64,000 bases of DNA. Origin: Balanoglossus misakiensis. Its lineage: Eukaryota > Hemichordata. The notes under the pieces were generated by a model. The model was not told where the DNA came from. It did not search any database and was given only the letters and a program-made list of their open reading frames with translations. Location of the stretch: NCBI GenBank assembly GCA_040954595.2, contig CM082598.2:6448001-6512000 (forward strand), in the 5' to 3' direction. This document shows positions 36,201 to 43,937 of the stretch, piece by piece (position 1 is the stretch's first letter; the number at the start of each line of letters is the position of its first letter). A program made the position numbers and the translations under genes.

Positions 36201-38525
36201 TCGGGGGTTAGTGATGCAGTTAGTGAAATACGAGAAAGCATAGCAGTTGCTTCTTTTGATATTGCGAAAATTTCCTGTTGCGGAAATACTGTAAAACACG
36301 TTATTTTCGCGAGTTGAAATTTTCGCGATATCGAGAGAGGCCACTGTTTTGCGAGTATTAATTTTCCCGTTCTCTTTTTTTCATTCACTGCATCGTTATC
36401 TTAAAAAAAAATTACGCGACTTTTTATTTTCACGCTATTTTGGCTCTCGTGTATTTCGCGAAAATGTATTGCTCGCGAAAATAAAGTGTTTAACAGTAAC
36501 CCGTTTTACAGTATGAAGTCATACTACAAAGAAAATGTTCTCGCAAAGTTTGGAGAAAGTGCAGTACTGCAATTGTGTTTATCACAGAACAATTACTGAT
36601 AAAACCTTTCCAAAGACCAGCAGGAGTTCTGAAAGTTTTCTAGAAATTCTTTTAATCCTATCAATGCCAGGGTTCGTCAATAATAGAGGGCATCATTGGC
36701 TTCAACATATAAACCATGGGATATGAAAAGCAAGTACTAATACCGAAACCAGAAAAAAAGCTGGCAAATTTGTTGACGAGGGGTGTGCTTGTGTCAACTG
36801 TTAAGTTAAGCACTGTTTGTCTGGTAATGATTGGTGTCATACAAATTTAAACCTTTTGCCACCATGGTTCAGTCCAAACCCATTGTTTTCTATGGTGAAG
36901 TTGGACCTCTAAAGAGGGATCTGGGGGTGAAAGGGTTGACAGAGCCTTTTGCTGAGGATCTAGACAGGGATTCAGACTGAGAAAAAAAACAGAAAAGGCC
37001 CTCTGCTATAAACATGTTTTTGTGTTCCATGTGTATCACTAGTGTGGGAATAGCCCCGACATTGTCCCTAAACTACCAGTGGCAATATTGTGGCGTTTTG
37101 ATGAGGTTGTTTTCGATCACTATAGCTGAGATGGTTTGGCCAGGCAAGACTAGACTTCGCCTGGGTGTCGCGGTTTCCCCATGTATGATCAGCCATGCAC
37201 ACATCTACAGACTGGTATGTGTGTCACTAAGATATATGCACAATTTCATTTGAATAAATGTCTCAAAAAATAAGTATTTTTCCCCATTATAAAAGAAATG
37301 TTCCATTTTTTATTCACAGATGCTCCGAATCGAGAGTACCCTACCAGATTCAGATGACGTCATTGTTCTTGATCCCCAATGGTTATGTTCTAGAATATTC
37401 GGTCCCATGCTGGCTCCCGAAATATTTGAGCAGTTTGCAAACCGCTTGCCACGGAAGTCCTTATATATGAGAAGCGAAATTGAGGAAGTTTTCCATGGTC
37501 TGGCAGATATTGATTTGCTGATAAATCTTCTCAAAGAGTTTGACCTTCTCTACGAGGTCATGTCTGAATCGAATACTCTAACTGGGTATGTAATACCTGG
37601 GTTGTTGGACACAGATATGCCTGCAAATCAGTGGAAACAGGATGCTACTAAGAAGATTTACTATGGTAGACGGTTCCAATGCAGAGATGATGCTGATAGT
37701 TTCTCGCCAGGATTTTTCCCCCGACTTCAGACCCGAATAGAACGCCATTTCCAAAAGATCAACCGACACACAACTGGTATATGGAAAAATGGCATCAAAG
37801 TGTGTCACAATGCAGAATGCTTGGTGTATATGACAAAAGGTTGGAGAGCTATCCATGTTTGTGTTAGAGCAGAGAAAGAAGAGGAAATCGGCGAATGCTA
37901 CAAATTATTAGAGACAATAACTGATATTGTCTATGAAGTGTTAGAGATCTGCTGTCCTGGCACAAGACTTGTCATCCATGTATTGAGTTCAGATTCTCTT
38001 CGAAACCATCGCAACCCTGAAGATGTCACATTCTATACATTGGAGCAAATTCGGGAGGCAGAAGAGAGAAATGAAAAGGTGTACAACGAGGCGATGGTGA
38101 TTTCAGAAGCAGCTACCGACTTGCTTTGTGCTGGGTATGATCCAACCATCCTCCGACACAGTGGATATGAAAGTGATGTCAAGTGGATGCTGAAGGATTC
38201 CCTCAAGATATTTTCTAATATCATGGATATCATCCGTTTATCCGGCAATGACTACAGGGCTATGGCAGACTTGATGGGGATCCCTCGCATGGAGGTGGAT
38301 TCATGGCAATACAGTGCATCGATTCAATCCCCCACACAACATGCTTTATCTGTTTGGTCCAAGGGCTGTGGAGGACAACAACGTGCAGGCCAACAGCCAA
38401 CTGCAGATAAGAAATTCTGTAAGAGCAATTTTGCCAACCTGGTTAAAATTCTTGAGCAAGAAAGTTGTGATGTCTACGCTGCCAGAGAAGAAATACATGA
38501 GATGTTCCGAAAACTTGGTGTGTAA
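6470..38525 (+). CDS. Ankyrin-Roc-COR-Death protein gene (multi-exon span)
   Basis: Gene-level entry. Exons: 6470-6568, 8182-8280, 9140-9238, 26006-26101, 29725-29823, 31640-31750, 32211-32270, 32993-33121, 33556-33840, 34138-34264, 35053-35201, 35853-36032, 37320-38525. All join in frame, giving about 912 codons: five ankyrin repeats, a linker, a Roc GTPase domain (P-loop GYGGNGKTTL, DFAGQ, SKAD), a COR domain and a C-terminal Death domain. This is ROCO architecture, closest in domain order to DAPK1 without the kinase. Proteins of this type act in the cytoplasm as GTP-regulated scaffolds in stress, death or innate immune signalling; that role is family knowledge, not shown here. All junctions are phase 0 except the phase 1 junction 34264/35053. 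The first exon starts after an acceptor, so the initiator exon lies upstream and was not found. The intron after 31750 uses a GC donor. Confidence 0.8.
6569..8181 (+). other. Intron after ankyrin exon 1
   Basis: Intron between 6568 and 8182. It contains a (CA)n microsatellite at about 7228-7272 and otherwise AT-rich sequence with no exon I can recognise. Confidence 0.5.
8182..8280 (+). CDS. Ankyrin exon 2
   Basis: 99 bp, one complete ankyrin repeat in phase 0/0, beginning DGSTALHAASRAGGLDAVRV and ending with GAEVNAKNE. Acceptor TTGCAG ends at 8181 and donor GTACGT starts at 8281. The TALH and GAEVN signatures are canonical ankyrin consensus positions. Confidence 0.85.
8281..9139 (+). other. 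Intron after ankyrin exon 2
   Basis: No recognisable exon. The last 110 bp (about 9030-9139, with TTTG repeats and TTTCAATTTTTGTGACATTG) is duplicated upstream of the broken exon at 30073. Confidence 0.45.
9140..9238 (+). CDS. Ankyrin exon 3 (block A cassette)
   Basis: 99 bp, phase 0/0, one ankyrin repeat beginning NASTPLHYAAWLGGEGCVRL and ending with EADVTIQNE. Acceptor TTACAG ends at 9139 and donor GTAAAT starts at 9239. Its second half is nearly identical to the exons at 26006 and 29725, and both flanking introns are also related, so this is one copy of a tandemly duplicated cassette. Confidence 0.85.
9345..9975. repeat. 193-bp tandem repeat
   Basis: About 3.3 copies of a 193-bp unit. 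The CTGTCCTTTGAATCAAA motif starts near 9345, 9538, 9731 and 9924, and the copies are nearly identical. Partial copies occur at about 26225-26290 and 30112-30175. Confidence 0.9.
9976..11700. other. Block A intron, unique and interspersed sequence
   Basis: This stretch is matched by 26270-28500 in block B. It includes a segment (10492-10836) that is open on the minus strand for 114 codons, beginning MTMAALPSFGPKSRQTNPGL. The counterpart copy at about 27345-27685 has a TGG-to-TGA change and an altered poly-A region, so a conserved gene is unlikely; a transposon 5' piece is more plausible. A GGGACAA-type MITE remnant lies near 10366-10475. Confidence 0.5.
11720..25508. repeat. 157-bp satellite array, about 88 copies
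   Basis: Continuous head-to-tail array inside an intron of the Roc-COR-Death gene. The unit is 157 bp (recurring CAGCTTGGCTACTTTGTGCT and GTTAGCACAGATGTTTGATC). Variant units recur at multiples of the unit. The variant with CATTCTGCACAGCCTGGCTA appears near 14730, 17395 and 20220, and another with TTGATCGCCATCATCC near 15960, 18475, 21920, 23330 and 24270, showing higher-order blocks of about 16-18 units and smaller ones. The 63-67-codon minus-strand open frames in each unit are shadows: 157 is not divisible by three, so the frame shifts at every unit. Confidence 0.97.
25509..26005 (+). other. Intron end before ankyrin exon 4
   Basis: Single-copy-like AT-rich sequence that is closely duplicated at about 29150-29724, upstream of ankyrin exon 5. 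No exon. Confidence 0.6.
26006..26101 (+). CDS. Ankyrin exon 4 (block B cassette)
   Basis: 96 bp, 32 codons, one codon shorter than its sisters because of an in-frame loss near RFDEGC. Begins EGDNPLHFAARFDEGCVRLL and ends KADVTIQNK, phase 0/0. Acceptor TTACAG ends at 26005 and donor GTAAAT starts at 26102. It is a close paralogue of the exons at 9140 and 29725. The shortened loop should still allow the ankyrin fold, but this copy may be the least constrained of the three. Confidence 0.8.
26102..27840 (+). other. Block B intron, paralogous to 9239-10970
   Basis: Same order of segments as in block A: the post-exon flank, the TTTGATCTCCACTGTCAGCA segment, the GGCTTATTAA(G)T segment and the stretch ending with the GCCGAATAGTGCAGT motif. 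It additionally carries a MITE-like insertion (27118-27336) absent at the same place in block A. Confidence 0.6.
27118..27336. mobile_element. MITE-like element with GGGACAA termini (putative)
   Basis: The ends read inverted: GGACAAATATATCTCTCGCT at the left and the reverse of AGCGAGAGAGAGACGTTGTC at the right. Interior pieces recur at 10366-10470 and 39650-39800 in other orientations. Similar TTTGTCCC ends also occur near 57597. It is non-coding. Confidence 0.4.
27855..28320. repeat. About 155-bp tandem repeat, three copies
   Basis: Three copies of a unit with GGATTTTTGTGCTAAAATTG, GGGGACC(A/C)AACTACCC and a poly-G tract, starting near 27870, 28023 and 28174. It lies in the block B intron. 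Confidence 0.85.
28505..29145. repeat. 157-bp satellite, short block B array (about four copies)
   Basis: About four copies of the same 157-bp unit as at 11720-25508. The flanks match too: 28380-28510 corresponds to 11570-11720, and 29145-29724 corresponds to 25500-26005. This is therefore the paralogous location in the duplicated intron. Units here are more diverged from one another. Confidence 0.95.
29725..29823 (+). CDS. Ankyrin exon 5 (block C cassette)
   Basis: 99 bp, 33 codons, phase 0/0, beginning DGDTPLHIAARDGDEGRARL and ending KADVTIQNK. Acceptor ACAG ends at 29724 and donor GTAAAT starts at 29824. It has the most canonical TPLHIAA signature of the three duplicated cassettes. Confidence 0.85.
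29872..30008. repeat. Compound (TTTG)n-(TCCG)n-(TTTG)n microsatellite
   Basis: TTTG repeats, then about 11 TCCG repeats, then TTTG repeats. Open in several frames by composition only. Confidence 0.95.
30073..30108 (+). pseudogene. Broken ankyrin exon (fourth cassette copy)
   Basis: After an acceptor TTACAG ending at 30072, the sequence matches the first third of the ankyrin cassettes (the GGAGAC...CCTTTGCA...TTTGCAGCA segment). Compared with exon 26006 it has lost two bases just after GGAGAC, shifting the frame, and near 30105 it runs into copy-like sequence of the 193-bp repeat seen at 9345-9975. The rest of the exon and a donor are absent. Its upstream flank matches that of exon 9140 (about 9030-9139), so it descends from that cassette type. 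Confidence 0.7.
30110..30815 (+). other. Intron with microsatellite
   Basis: Partial copy of the 193-bp repeat at about 30112-30175, an (ATCA)n tract at 30208-30257, then sequence with no supported feature. Confidence 0.45.
30815..31290 (-). mobile_element. 5'-truncated LINE, reverse-transcriptase C-terminal tail
   Basis: On the minus strand, codons from about 31275 to the stop near 30895 read GRIITRSKKFEHVTPALISL, then WLPVCARIDYKILLLTYKAI, HGLTPEYISDMV, FSYAAPKLWNSLPDDIR and LKTDLFKTA. This is the conserved C-terminal region of CR1/L2/jockey-type non-LTR retrotransposon polymerases. A short 3' UTR and a (TTGA)n tail (30815-30835 on the plus strand as ATCA repeats) follow, as expected for a target-primed insertion. 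The rest of the ORF is missing by 5' truncation. Confidence 0.85.
31640..31750 (+). CDS. Linker exon with degenerate ankyrin start, GC donor
   Basis: 111 bp, 37 codons, phase 0/0. Begins NGVTPCQVAGRNVERGAGIN, where NGVTPCQVA resembles the start of an ankyrin repeat before diverging. Acceptor TTTTCAG ends at 31639. The donor is CAG|GCAAGT, a non-canonical GC-AG donor with otherwise perfect consensus. No GT donor nearby preserves the frame to the next exon. Confidence 0.7.
31751..32210 (+). other. GC-AG intron
   Basis: Begins GCAAGT and ends ATACAG. No element recognised inside. Confidence 0.5.
32211..32270 (+). CDS. Linker exon
   Basis: 60 bp, 20 codons, phase 0/0, encoding the 20-residue segment AVINSVYDRDGKRDLINHHK. 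Acceptor ATACAG ends at 32210 and donor GTATGT starts at 32271. It links the ankyrin region to the Roc domain; no domain is assigned. Confidence 0.65.
32271..32992 (+). other. Intron before the P-loop exon
   Basis: AT-rich, no supported feature. Confidence 0.4.
32993..33121 (+). CDS. Roc GTPase exon with P-loop
   Basis: 129 bp, 43 codons, phase 0/0. It contains the Walker A/G1 motif AGYGGNGKTTL preceded by a beta strand (KIVL), the N-terminus of a Ras-of-complex-proteins GTPase. The P-loop Lys and Thr needed for nucleotide binding are present. Acceptor CTGACAG ends at 32992 and donor GTGTGT starts at 33122. Confidence 0.85.
33122..33555 (+). other. Intron within the Roc domain
   Basis: Contains a locally GC-rich segment (about 33290-33440) that looks unlike its surroundings and may be an insertion. 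No coding feature. Confidence 0.4.
33556..33840 (+). CDS. Roc GTPase exon with switch regions
   Basis: 285 bp, 95 codons, phase 0/0. It carries the switch I region (TPTPGIDVATL) and the G3 motif VWDFAGQTEYYVTHNMFL; the DFAGQ sequence with WDFAGQ context is diagnostic of Roc domains. A hydrophobic strand (AVVLLVF) follows. Acceptor TTGCAG ends at 33555 and donor GTGGGT starts at 33841. Confidence 0.9.
34138..34264 (+). CDS. Roc GTPase exon with G4 motif
   Basis: 127 bp, phase 0 in and phase 1 out. It encodes VTSWLAFLKAI and the G4 motif IGSKADLL, the guanine-specificity loop (NKxD type, here SKAD, which is common in Roc domains). Acceptor AATAG ends at 34137 and donor GTATGT starts at 34265. 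Confidence 0.85.
34265..35052 (+). other. Intron within the Roc domain (phase 1)
   Basis: No recognised element or coding sequence. Confidence 0.4.
35053..35201 (+). CDS. Roc C-terminal exon
   Basis: 149 bp, phase 1 in and phase 0 out, completing the Roc fold and leading to COR. It encodes the helix ELVMREILQTAQKTFGKYL, the strand FILNCHNSQ and HRLRECLRSAK. Acceptor TTGATAG ends at 35052 and donor GTATGG starts at 35202. Confidence 0.8.
35202..35852 (+). other. Intron between Roc and COR
   Basis: Nothing supported inside. Confidence 0.4.
35853..36032 (+). CDS. COR domain exon 1
   Basis: 180 bp, 60 codons, phase 0/0. The segment SSFPVIKWKTYVERVKELD and the ending ATRYLHYLGE match the N-terminal COR pattern (P..W..Y followed by L...G). 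Acceptor TTACAG ends at 35852 and donor GTAAGT starts at 36033. The COR domain mediates dimerisation in ROCO proteins (family knowledge). Confidence 0.85.
36105..36513. mobile_element. Foldback MITE with TA-flanked termini
   Basis: Begins TACTGTAAAA and ends TTTTACAGTA, with long imperfect inverted arms of about 130-150 bp (shared AGCAATA(A/C)ATTTTCG, AAAATAAAAAGTCGCGTAA and CGAGAGAGGCCAC-type blocks). An internal TACTGTAAAACACGTTATTTTCGCGAG copy at about 36286 makes a nested structure. It is non-autonomous and lies in the COR intron 36033-37319. Confidence 0.75.
36514..37319 (+). other. Remainder of the COR intron
   Basis: No supported feature before the terminal exon. Confidence 0.4.
37320..38525 (+). 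CDS. COR domain remainder and Death domain, terminal exon
   Basis: 1206 bp: 401 codons plus TAA, the longest open stretch in the window. After the acceptor ATTCACAG (ending 37319) it continues the COR domain with DVIVLDPQWLCSRIFGPMLA, the hallmark junction also seen in DAPK1-type proteins. COR sequence with FSPGFFPRLQTRIERHF follows to about residue 250. The last 110 residues form a Death domain: IRLSGNDYRAMADLMGIP, VDSWQYS, HALSVWSKG and LVKILEQESCDVYAAREEIH match the six-helix pattern with its conserved Trp. No kinase domain is encoded anywhere upstream that I can see. Confidence 0.9.
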   Translation: MLRIESTLPDSDDVIVLDPQWLCSRIFGPMLAPEIFEQFANRLPRKSLYMRSEIEEVFHGLADIDLLINLLKEFDLLYEVMSESNTLTGYVIPGLLDTDMPANQWKQDATKKIYYGRRFQCRDDADSFSPGFFPRLQTRIERHFQKINRHTTGIWKNGIKVCHNAECLVYMTKGWRAIHVCVRAEKEEEIGECYKLLETITDIVYEVLEICCPGTRLVIHVLSSDSLRNHRNPEDVTFYTLEQIREAEERNEKVYNEAMVISEAATDLLCAGYDPTILRHSGYESDVKWMLKDSLKIFSNIMDIIRLSGNDYRAMADLMGIPRMEVDSWQYSASIQSPTQHALSVWSKGCGGQQRAGQQPTADKKFCKSNFANLVKILEQESCDVYAAREEIHEMFRKLGV

Positions 38526-39200
38526 GCTGATCATCATGATGTTGAAGGTGACATGGCTAATCTACATCTAACGTCCTAAGATGATGACGTCAACATCTCA
38601 GAAGCAGACCATTGTGACGTCAGTATAACAATTTCTGACTAGTATGGCAAACGATGGCAGTATTTCCATGGAACTTGTTGCAATGTCTGAGAATTTAACT
38701 GAGTAAAGTAATGGGTGTGTGCAAGGAAAAGGTTCCGAACACACATACCGTCCTGTTATTAGCCCTGCAAAGAAATCAAAGCCAATACACCAAACCACCC
38801 TCCACCATGACTGTCTTCTCAATAACCAGGCTGTACAACGAGGAAATGGTGATTGCAGAAACAGCTACCAACAGGTGACACTACTAAAGATAATTGTATG
38901 GGATCTAGCATGAGATAACAGAAAATGAACTACCCAAGTACGGTATAAGACAACCACAATTGTGTAGACACTGACCTATTTGAAGTGTATGTACTGGTTA
39001 ATTACATATTAAATCACTCTGATGAACATGATGTCATGTTCACCCGATGGAGCCACATGCAAATAAAGTGGGTCAATTACAATTATGAGAAAGTGACAAT
39101 TAAGAAATTGTCATGTTGAGTTTACAAGCTGCAGCTAATGATTAGTAGTATACATCAATGACCATTATAGCAAAATAAAGTTAAATGTTTTTTTTAATTC
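38526..39200 (+). other. Probable 3' UTR of the Roc-COR-Death gene
   Basis: AT-rich sequence after the stop without further coding signal. It holds two AATAAA hexamers (39062-39067 and 39174-39179). A 38-bp stretch at 38832-38869 is a diverged copy of the coding segment at 38080-38117 (see findings). Confidence 0.5.
39174..39179 (+). promoter_or_regulatory. Candidate polyadenylation signal
   Basis: AATAAA followed within about 20 bases by a T-rich/GT tract (ATGTTTTTTTTAATTC). It lies about 650 bp after the Death-domain stop. The earlier AATAAA at 39062 is an alternative. Confidence 0.45.
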
Positions 39201-40640
39201 TAGTGATTTTTGTGATTTGTTGCAACATTTTTTTTCAAACTATTGTTTTCACCAAAAAGCTGTACAGTAATATTTTAATCATGATCATCAATATCTTCAG
39301 TAGAAACATTACTTTTGTTTGTTGACAGATTTAGGAAATTCACTCTATGTTTTGCAGATGTTCATTTCAAGCCAAAAAAACAGAAACATACGTATCCTGT
39401 CAGTATAAAATGTCTCTGATTTGTAAAGCCAAATTAGTTTGTAAAGAGTTAGTGTGTTTCAAATCGCACTAACAATAACTCCAATAAGTTTTAGCAGAAA
39501 TCTGAAACACTTGTTAAGAACATGTTCACAATGATTTTGTGTAATGTTCTGGACTTCAGTTTTGATGTGTACTATTTCCCAATAGCAAATGACTAACCAA
39601 GAATATGCAATTTAAGAGAGGTTGTCATACACTTCTTGCTTTGAATAAACGGTAGAGACCGATTATTCATTTTGACGAGTTTTTTTCTCTCGTGTGTACA
39701 AGTGGGATGGAAGTTGTGTGTGGTCGAATGTTGATTCACTACATATCCAACATAAACAGTTGTATCGTATCAAACGTAATTATCAGAAAAAGGGCAGTAA
39801 TGAAATCAATCCCACTTCTGTTCACTCAACTACTGGAAAGTAAGCCGTGCTTTGATTGGTTGCCTACTGAGACAAATGTGTAGATAACCAATCACAACAC
39901 AGCTACCTTCAGGATTGAGCATGTAGAAAGTGTAGTCTTCCTCAGAAATCGCCCAAAGCAATGTAGTATTTAAAGCCTTATCACTTCGCTCAAGGATATT
40001 GCCTATTGTTATAGGATTGGGCATGTGAATGGTGTCATTTTCGGCAAAGTTACCTTTTACTTGGGCTTGAGACCTCCCCTTTTCCAAAACACTCTTCCCT
40101 ATCCTATAAAAATACCCGCCCCTACAAACTCCCACCTCTTTCAAAAACATACGTACCCATACCTCACAGCGGTTGATATTATTTGCTTAATATCTCGTTT
40201 TATTTTTACATAAACGTATGGATTATACTCCTCTGACCGTACTTTTCTATAGTTGTATACATTTCATTCGAAAATAACAAAAGCATAAATATGCTACATC
40301 TCTGGGTGTTGCTAGCTTCTCTCCACTAATGATATCTTGTACTGAAAGCAGCATTATATTGTTGCTCTCCTGTCTAAATGCGCCCTCTAACGAGATCCAC
40401 GAACATGTACCCCGGGTTCTTGCAGCGTGACTTACTGGGTACTTCCGTTCCCACTCTGGGGTCACAAACTGAAATTGACAACAGGGGCACATGTTACTAG
40501 AGGGCACCCCCAGACAGGAACCTGCAAATAACAGGCTGCTTGAAGCATAGGGCTTTTATTATACGCCCCCTGTCTAAGGGACCATAGTAACTGGAAATAT
40601 AGACTGAAACATTGCATGATTTATTTATTTATTCATTAAT
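39200..40640. other. Intergenic region
   Basis: AT-rich. A MITE-related piece at about 39645-39800 (GATGGAAGTTGTGTGTGGTC) resembles the reverse complement of 27215-27300. No gene recognised. Confidence 0.4.
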
Positions 40641-40724
40641 GTCTTTATTCAATATATTAAACACTTGTACACAAGTTTGGTGAACATGGAAAAAATGTAT
40701 CGTCATTATATTGTTTCACAGCCG

Positions 40725-41211
40725 TTACTTTCTCTCTTTGCAGTCCCTTGCAAAGTGGCCAGGTTCACCACAAACGTAACATTTACCAATACCGCGGGTA
40801 TGGGATTTGATCCTTGATGGCCGCCTCTGTCCATTCTTCTGCCATACGGCCGGGCATATGGGACGAATCTAGGGGTCTGCTTCATGAATTTGTGGACTTT
40901 TGAAGCGATCTCTTCTTCCTCCTTGCTCCCGAGAAGAAGGACAATGAGGCGCCCAGCCTCCTCCCCGAAATCGCTCGCTTCGAATTGAGACAACACCGCC
41001 CTGAATCTTTCCAATTTAGGGTGGGCTTTGGCTGTCGCGCTATCCACCAGAGCTCGTAAAGCATTCACCAACTGCCGTCTCGCGGTTACCGTGGTATTAT
41101 GTGCTAGATCCATATCCTTTTGTAACGCCACGTCCATAGAGGCTGTACCAGCCTTGCTTTCAAACATCTGGAGCTTGCGCTTCATGTCTGCCAGCTGTTC
41201 CTTTACCTGAA
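40725..41211 (-). CDS. Gag-like CCHC zinc-knuckle ORF (frameshifted, element-derived)
   Basis: Minus strand. After an acceptor-like TATTTCAG (41219-41212) the frame reads VKEQLADMKRKLQMFESKAG and continues through a charged, helical region (LERFRAVLSQFEASDFGEEA, EEEEIASKVHKFMKQTPRF) to MDRGGHQG. The frame then changes near 40800, after which KCYVCGEPGHFARDCKERK precedes TAA at 40727-40725. The CX2CX4HX4C knuckle (40740-40781) is intact, and AATAAA follows about 80 bp downstream (near 40645). The family is a gag-like nucleic-acid-binding protein of a retroelement. The frameshift suggests decay, unless a small intron or programmed shift is used. Confidence 0.6.
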
Positions 41212-41767
41212 ATACCTAAATATATAGACACTACGCCATGTTCACAATGAAGACACTTCTGTCGACTCGCCGCACCCCACGAATGCTCAAAATCTATGCA
41301 ATTCTATTCGCCATATGTATTTAATTTCGTATCACCTCGCTCAGAACAACGATCCCAAAATTGCATAACCCGCCTCTCCCTGATTTCGAAATAAATCAGT
41401 TGGGAGTACACAAGCTTACTCGCTTGTCACAGTGATATGGAAGAGCCACCTCGCTCCAAAAACGGCCGAAAATATTTGCAAGCCTACTCGCTTGCTTCAC
41501 GCTCACACCTGTGAAAACATTGAATAAGAGCCTACGCGCTCGTTTCCACACATCTACATCGGAAAGACAACTCACGATACTGGCTCACCAACCAGTTACA
41601 TGGTACCGCACAAAAGAAGGTATCATCTTGGTAACAATGATAAAAGCAATGAAATAACTCGAAGGAAAGCACAAGGCGTCCGCACAAATCTAATCAACGA
41701 AACTGATGCGGATGTCCAGGTGCGGAATGTTGCTGGATAACACCTGTATAGTCAAGTAGAACCACAA
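41212..41767. repeat. Region with recurrent short palindromes around a fixed loop
   Basis: Contains ACAAGC-TTACTC-GCTTGT (41410-41427), GAGC-CACCTC-GCTC (41443-41456), GCAAGC-CTACTC-GCTTGC (41478-41495) and GAGC-CTACGC-GCTC (41528-41541). Stems differ but pair, and loops stay similar. No coding feature. Confidence 0.6.
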
Positions 41768-43937
41768 CATAACCGTGAAGTACGGTACAAATGCAATTTT
41801 TTTGCTGAAAATGATAGTTGGAGGGATACTGATAAGGAATCAGGTTGATGCCACTTTGGCACCCTTGAGCATTTTTTTAATTAACGTTTTAAGCCACGCC
41901 CACTTTTAATGCATATAATTACCAAAGACACATGCATTGCAGTAACGTACATGCCATATTAGGTGTCAAACTGAAGCTTATGTCATGTAAAAAGCAAAAT
42001 TAAACATATTAAATGGTATTTTAAAACCCTAGATGGACAATTTCAAGGTCAAATGTTAAAATTGACCACGCCCATTTGACCTTGATATTATGAGAGAAGA
42101 TAATTATACCATGTTTGGTATCAAACTGAAGCTAATGTCACGTATGAAGCAAATATAAGCATGATAACGAGCATAACATTTTTTCAAAATCCCAGATAGT
42201 CAATTTCAAGGTCAAACGTTAAAAATATTTGGAGATTTTATGATGTATGAAAAGTCCATTTATGGAAAAATTGGTGTTGATTCCAGAAAAAAGCAGTCTT
42301 ATTAATCTCAATAAAGATGGAAATACTTTTTGTCCAAAAAGGGTCATTTTTAGAAAATACTAAAACATGCCATTTTCTTTTAAACTAAAGACAAATTGTT
42401 TTCTTCATATTTAGAGATCTAATTATGTAAGAAAAGTTCATTTTATATAAAAATTTGGTGACTATTCCAAAAACGGTTGATCCCACTCTAGTCAAAATTG
42501 CCTTTATGGCCATTTATTGCCTAAATAGACCGACTGAAGACAAATTTATCATTTTAAACATTTTCTAGAGAAAAGAATGTTTGCATTTGGAGTTAGCCCA
42601 AATTGAACTCATATTGATGATGAACCAGCGTCAAGAGGAAAAGAAGTAACAAATCTAGTTCAGGGGCAGTTTTAGCCGTGCTCTATTGAGTATTTAGCAT
42701 CGTTGGATTGCACTTCTGTCCAATCAGAATGACGGAGGTATCATGATATAATATAATTTCTGTTTTTGTATTTAGATTGAAAAGGATAAATGTCAACAAT
42801 TTCTCCGGAGCTGGTATATCTCTACATAAACATTTCATACCATGTATAATTGACTTATAGTAGATAGTGTGTATGCATGGATGGTCGCGTTTATTGTTGA
42901 GTTCCATTTTAGGTTAATGACAAATTGTGGCAACTCTGTCTTTCAATATCATCAATTCAACTGATATCATACGGTTATGACGTTTTAAATAAGCAAATAC
43001 AACATCAGAACTCAAAAGGCAAAACATATATTTGATTTTGTTTTCTGAAAAAGACAATTGTTGACCAAAAGACGGCAATTTTGTATTTAGTGGCGTGTCT
43101 CAATAAGACTTGTGTTGGTATCAGCATATTTTTTGCAAAAAATGGACTTTCCATTCATCATTAAACATTTAAATACGAAGAAAACAGTTTGTTTTCATTT
43201 GTTCTTGAAATAGCACTTTTTGACAAAAAAAAGACAAAATGACAATTTTGTAAGATGAAAAGAATGGTTTTGGAATCGACTCCCTTTCAACAAAAATGGA
43301 CTTTCCATACTTCATAAGATCTCTGAATATGAAAAAATAAGTTTTTTTTTATTTTTTCTAACAGTTACCTTTTAAGCAAAGTGAACAAAATAAGAATAAA
43401 GTGAACAGTAAGAGTGCTTTTTGGAAAAGTCACTACTTCATACATCATCAAATCCAATTATAGAGAAAAAAAGTTTGTTTTTAATTGTTTTCTAAAAATG
43501 ACCTTTTTCGGCAAAAAGCAGCAAAAATGGCAATGTTATCTTGAGTGGGGTCAATAAGACTGACTTTTTTGGAATCAGCACCATTTGTTACATAGAATGG
43601 ACTTCTCAAACCTTCCTTACCAACAATTCATATTAAAGGCACCTATCTCCTAGGTAACTTGTCATCATAGTTACTAGTTGGTAAGGGCACTTGGAAGTAT
43701 GATGTAATGATGATGTAATTGATTACCATATCATTTTTGTAATAACTTTCTGTTGATACCAAACACATCACAGTTTTCTTCAGTACAATTGCACAGAGAC
43801 GTGTTTTTCAAAACCTCACATTTATAGGTAAACAGAACACCATTTTCATAAGGGTATTTTGACTTATGACGTCACTATGATGTCATGATTTGTCATATCA
43901 CTTTTATATTGTAATTAATGGAAAGCTTGTTTATTAA

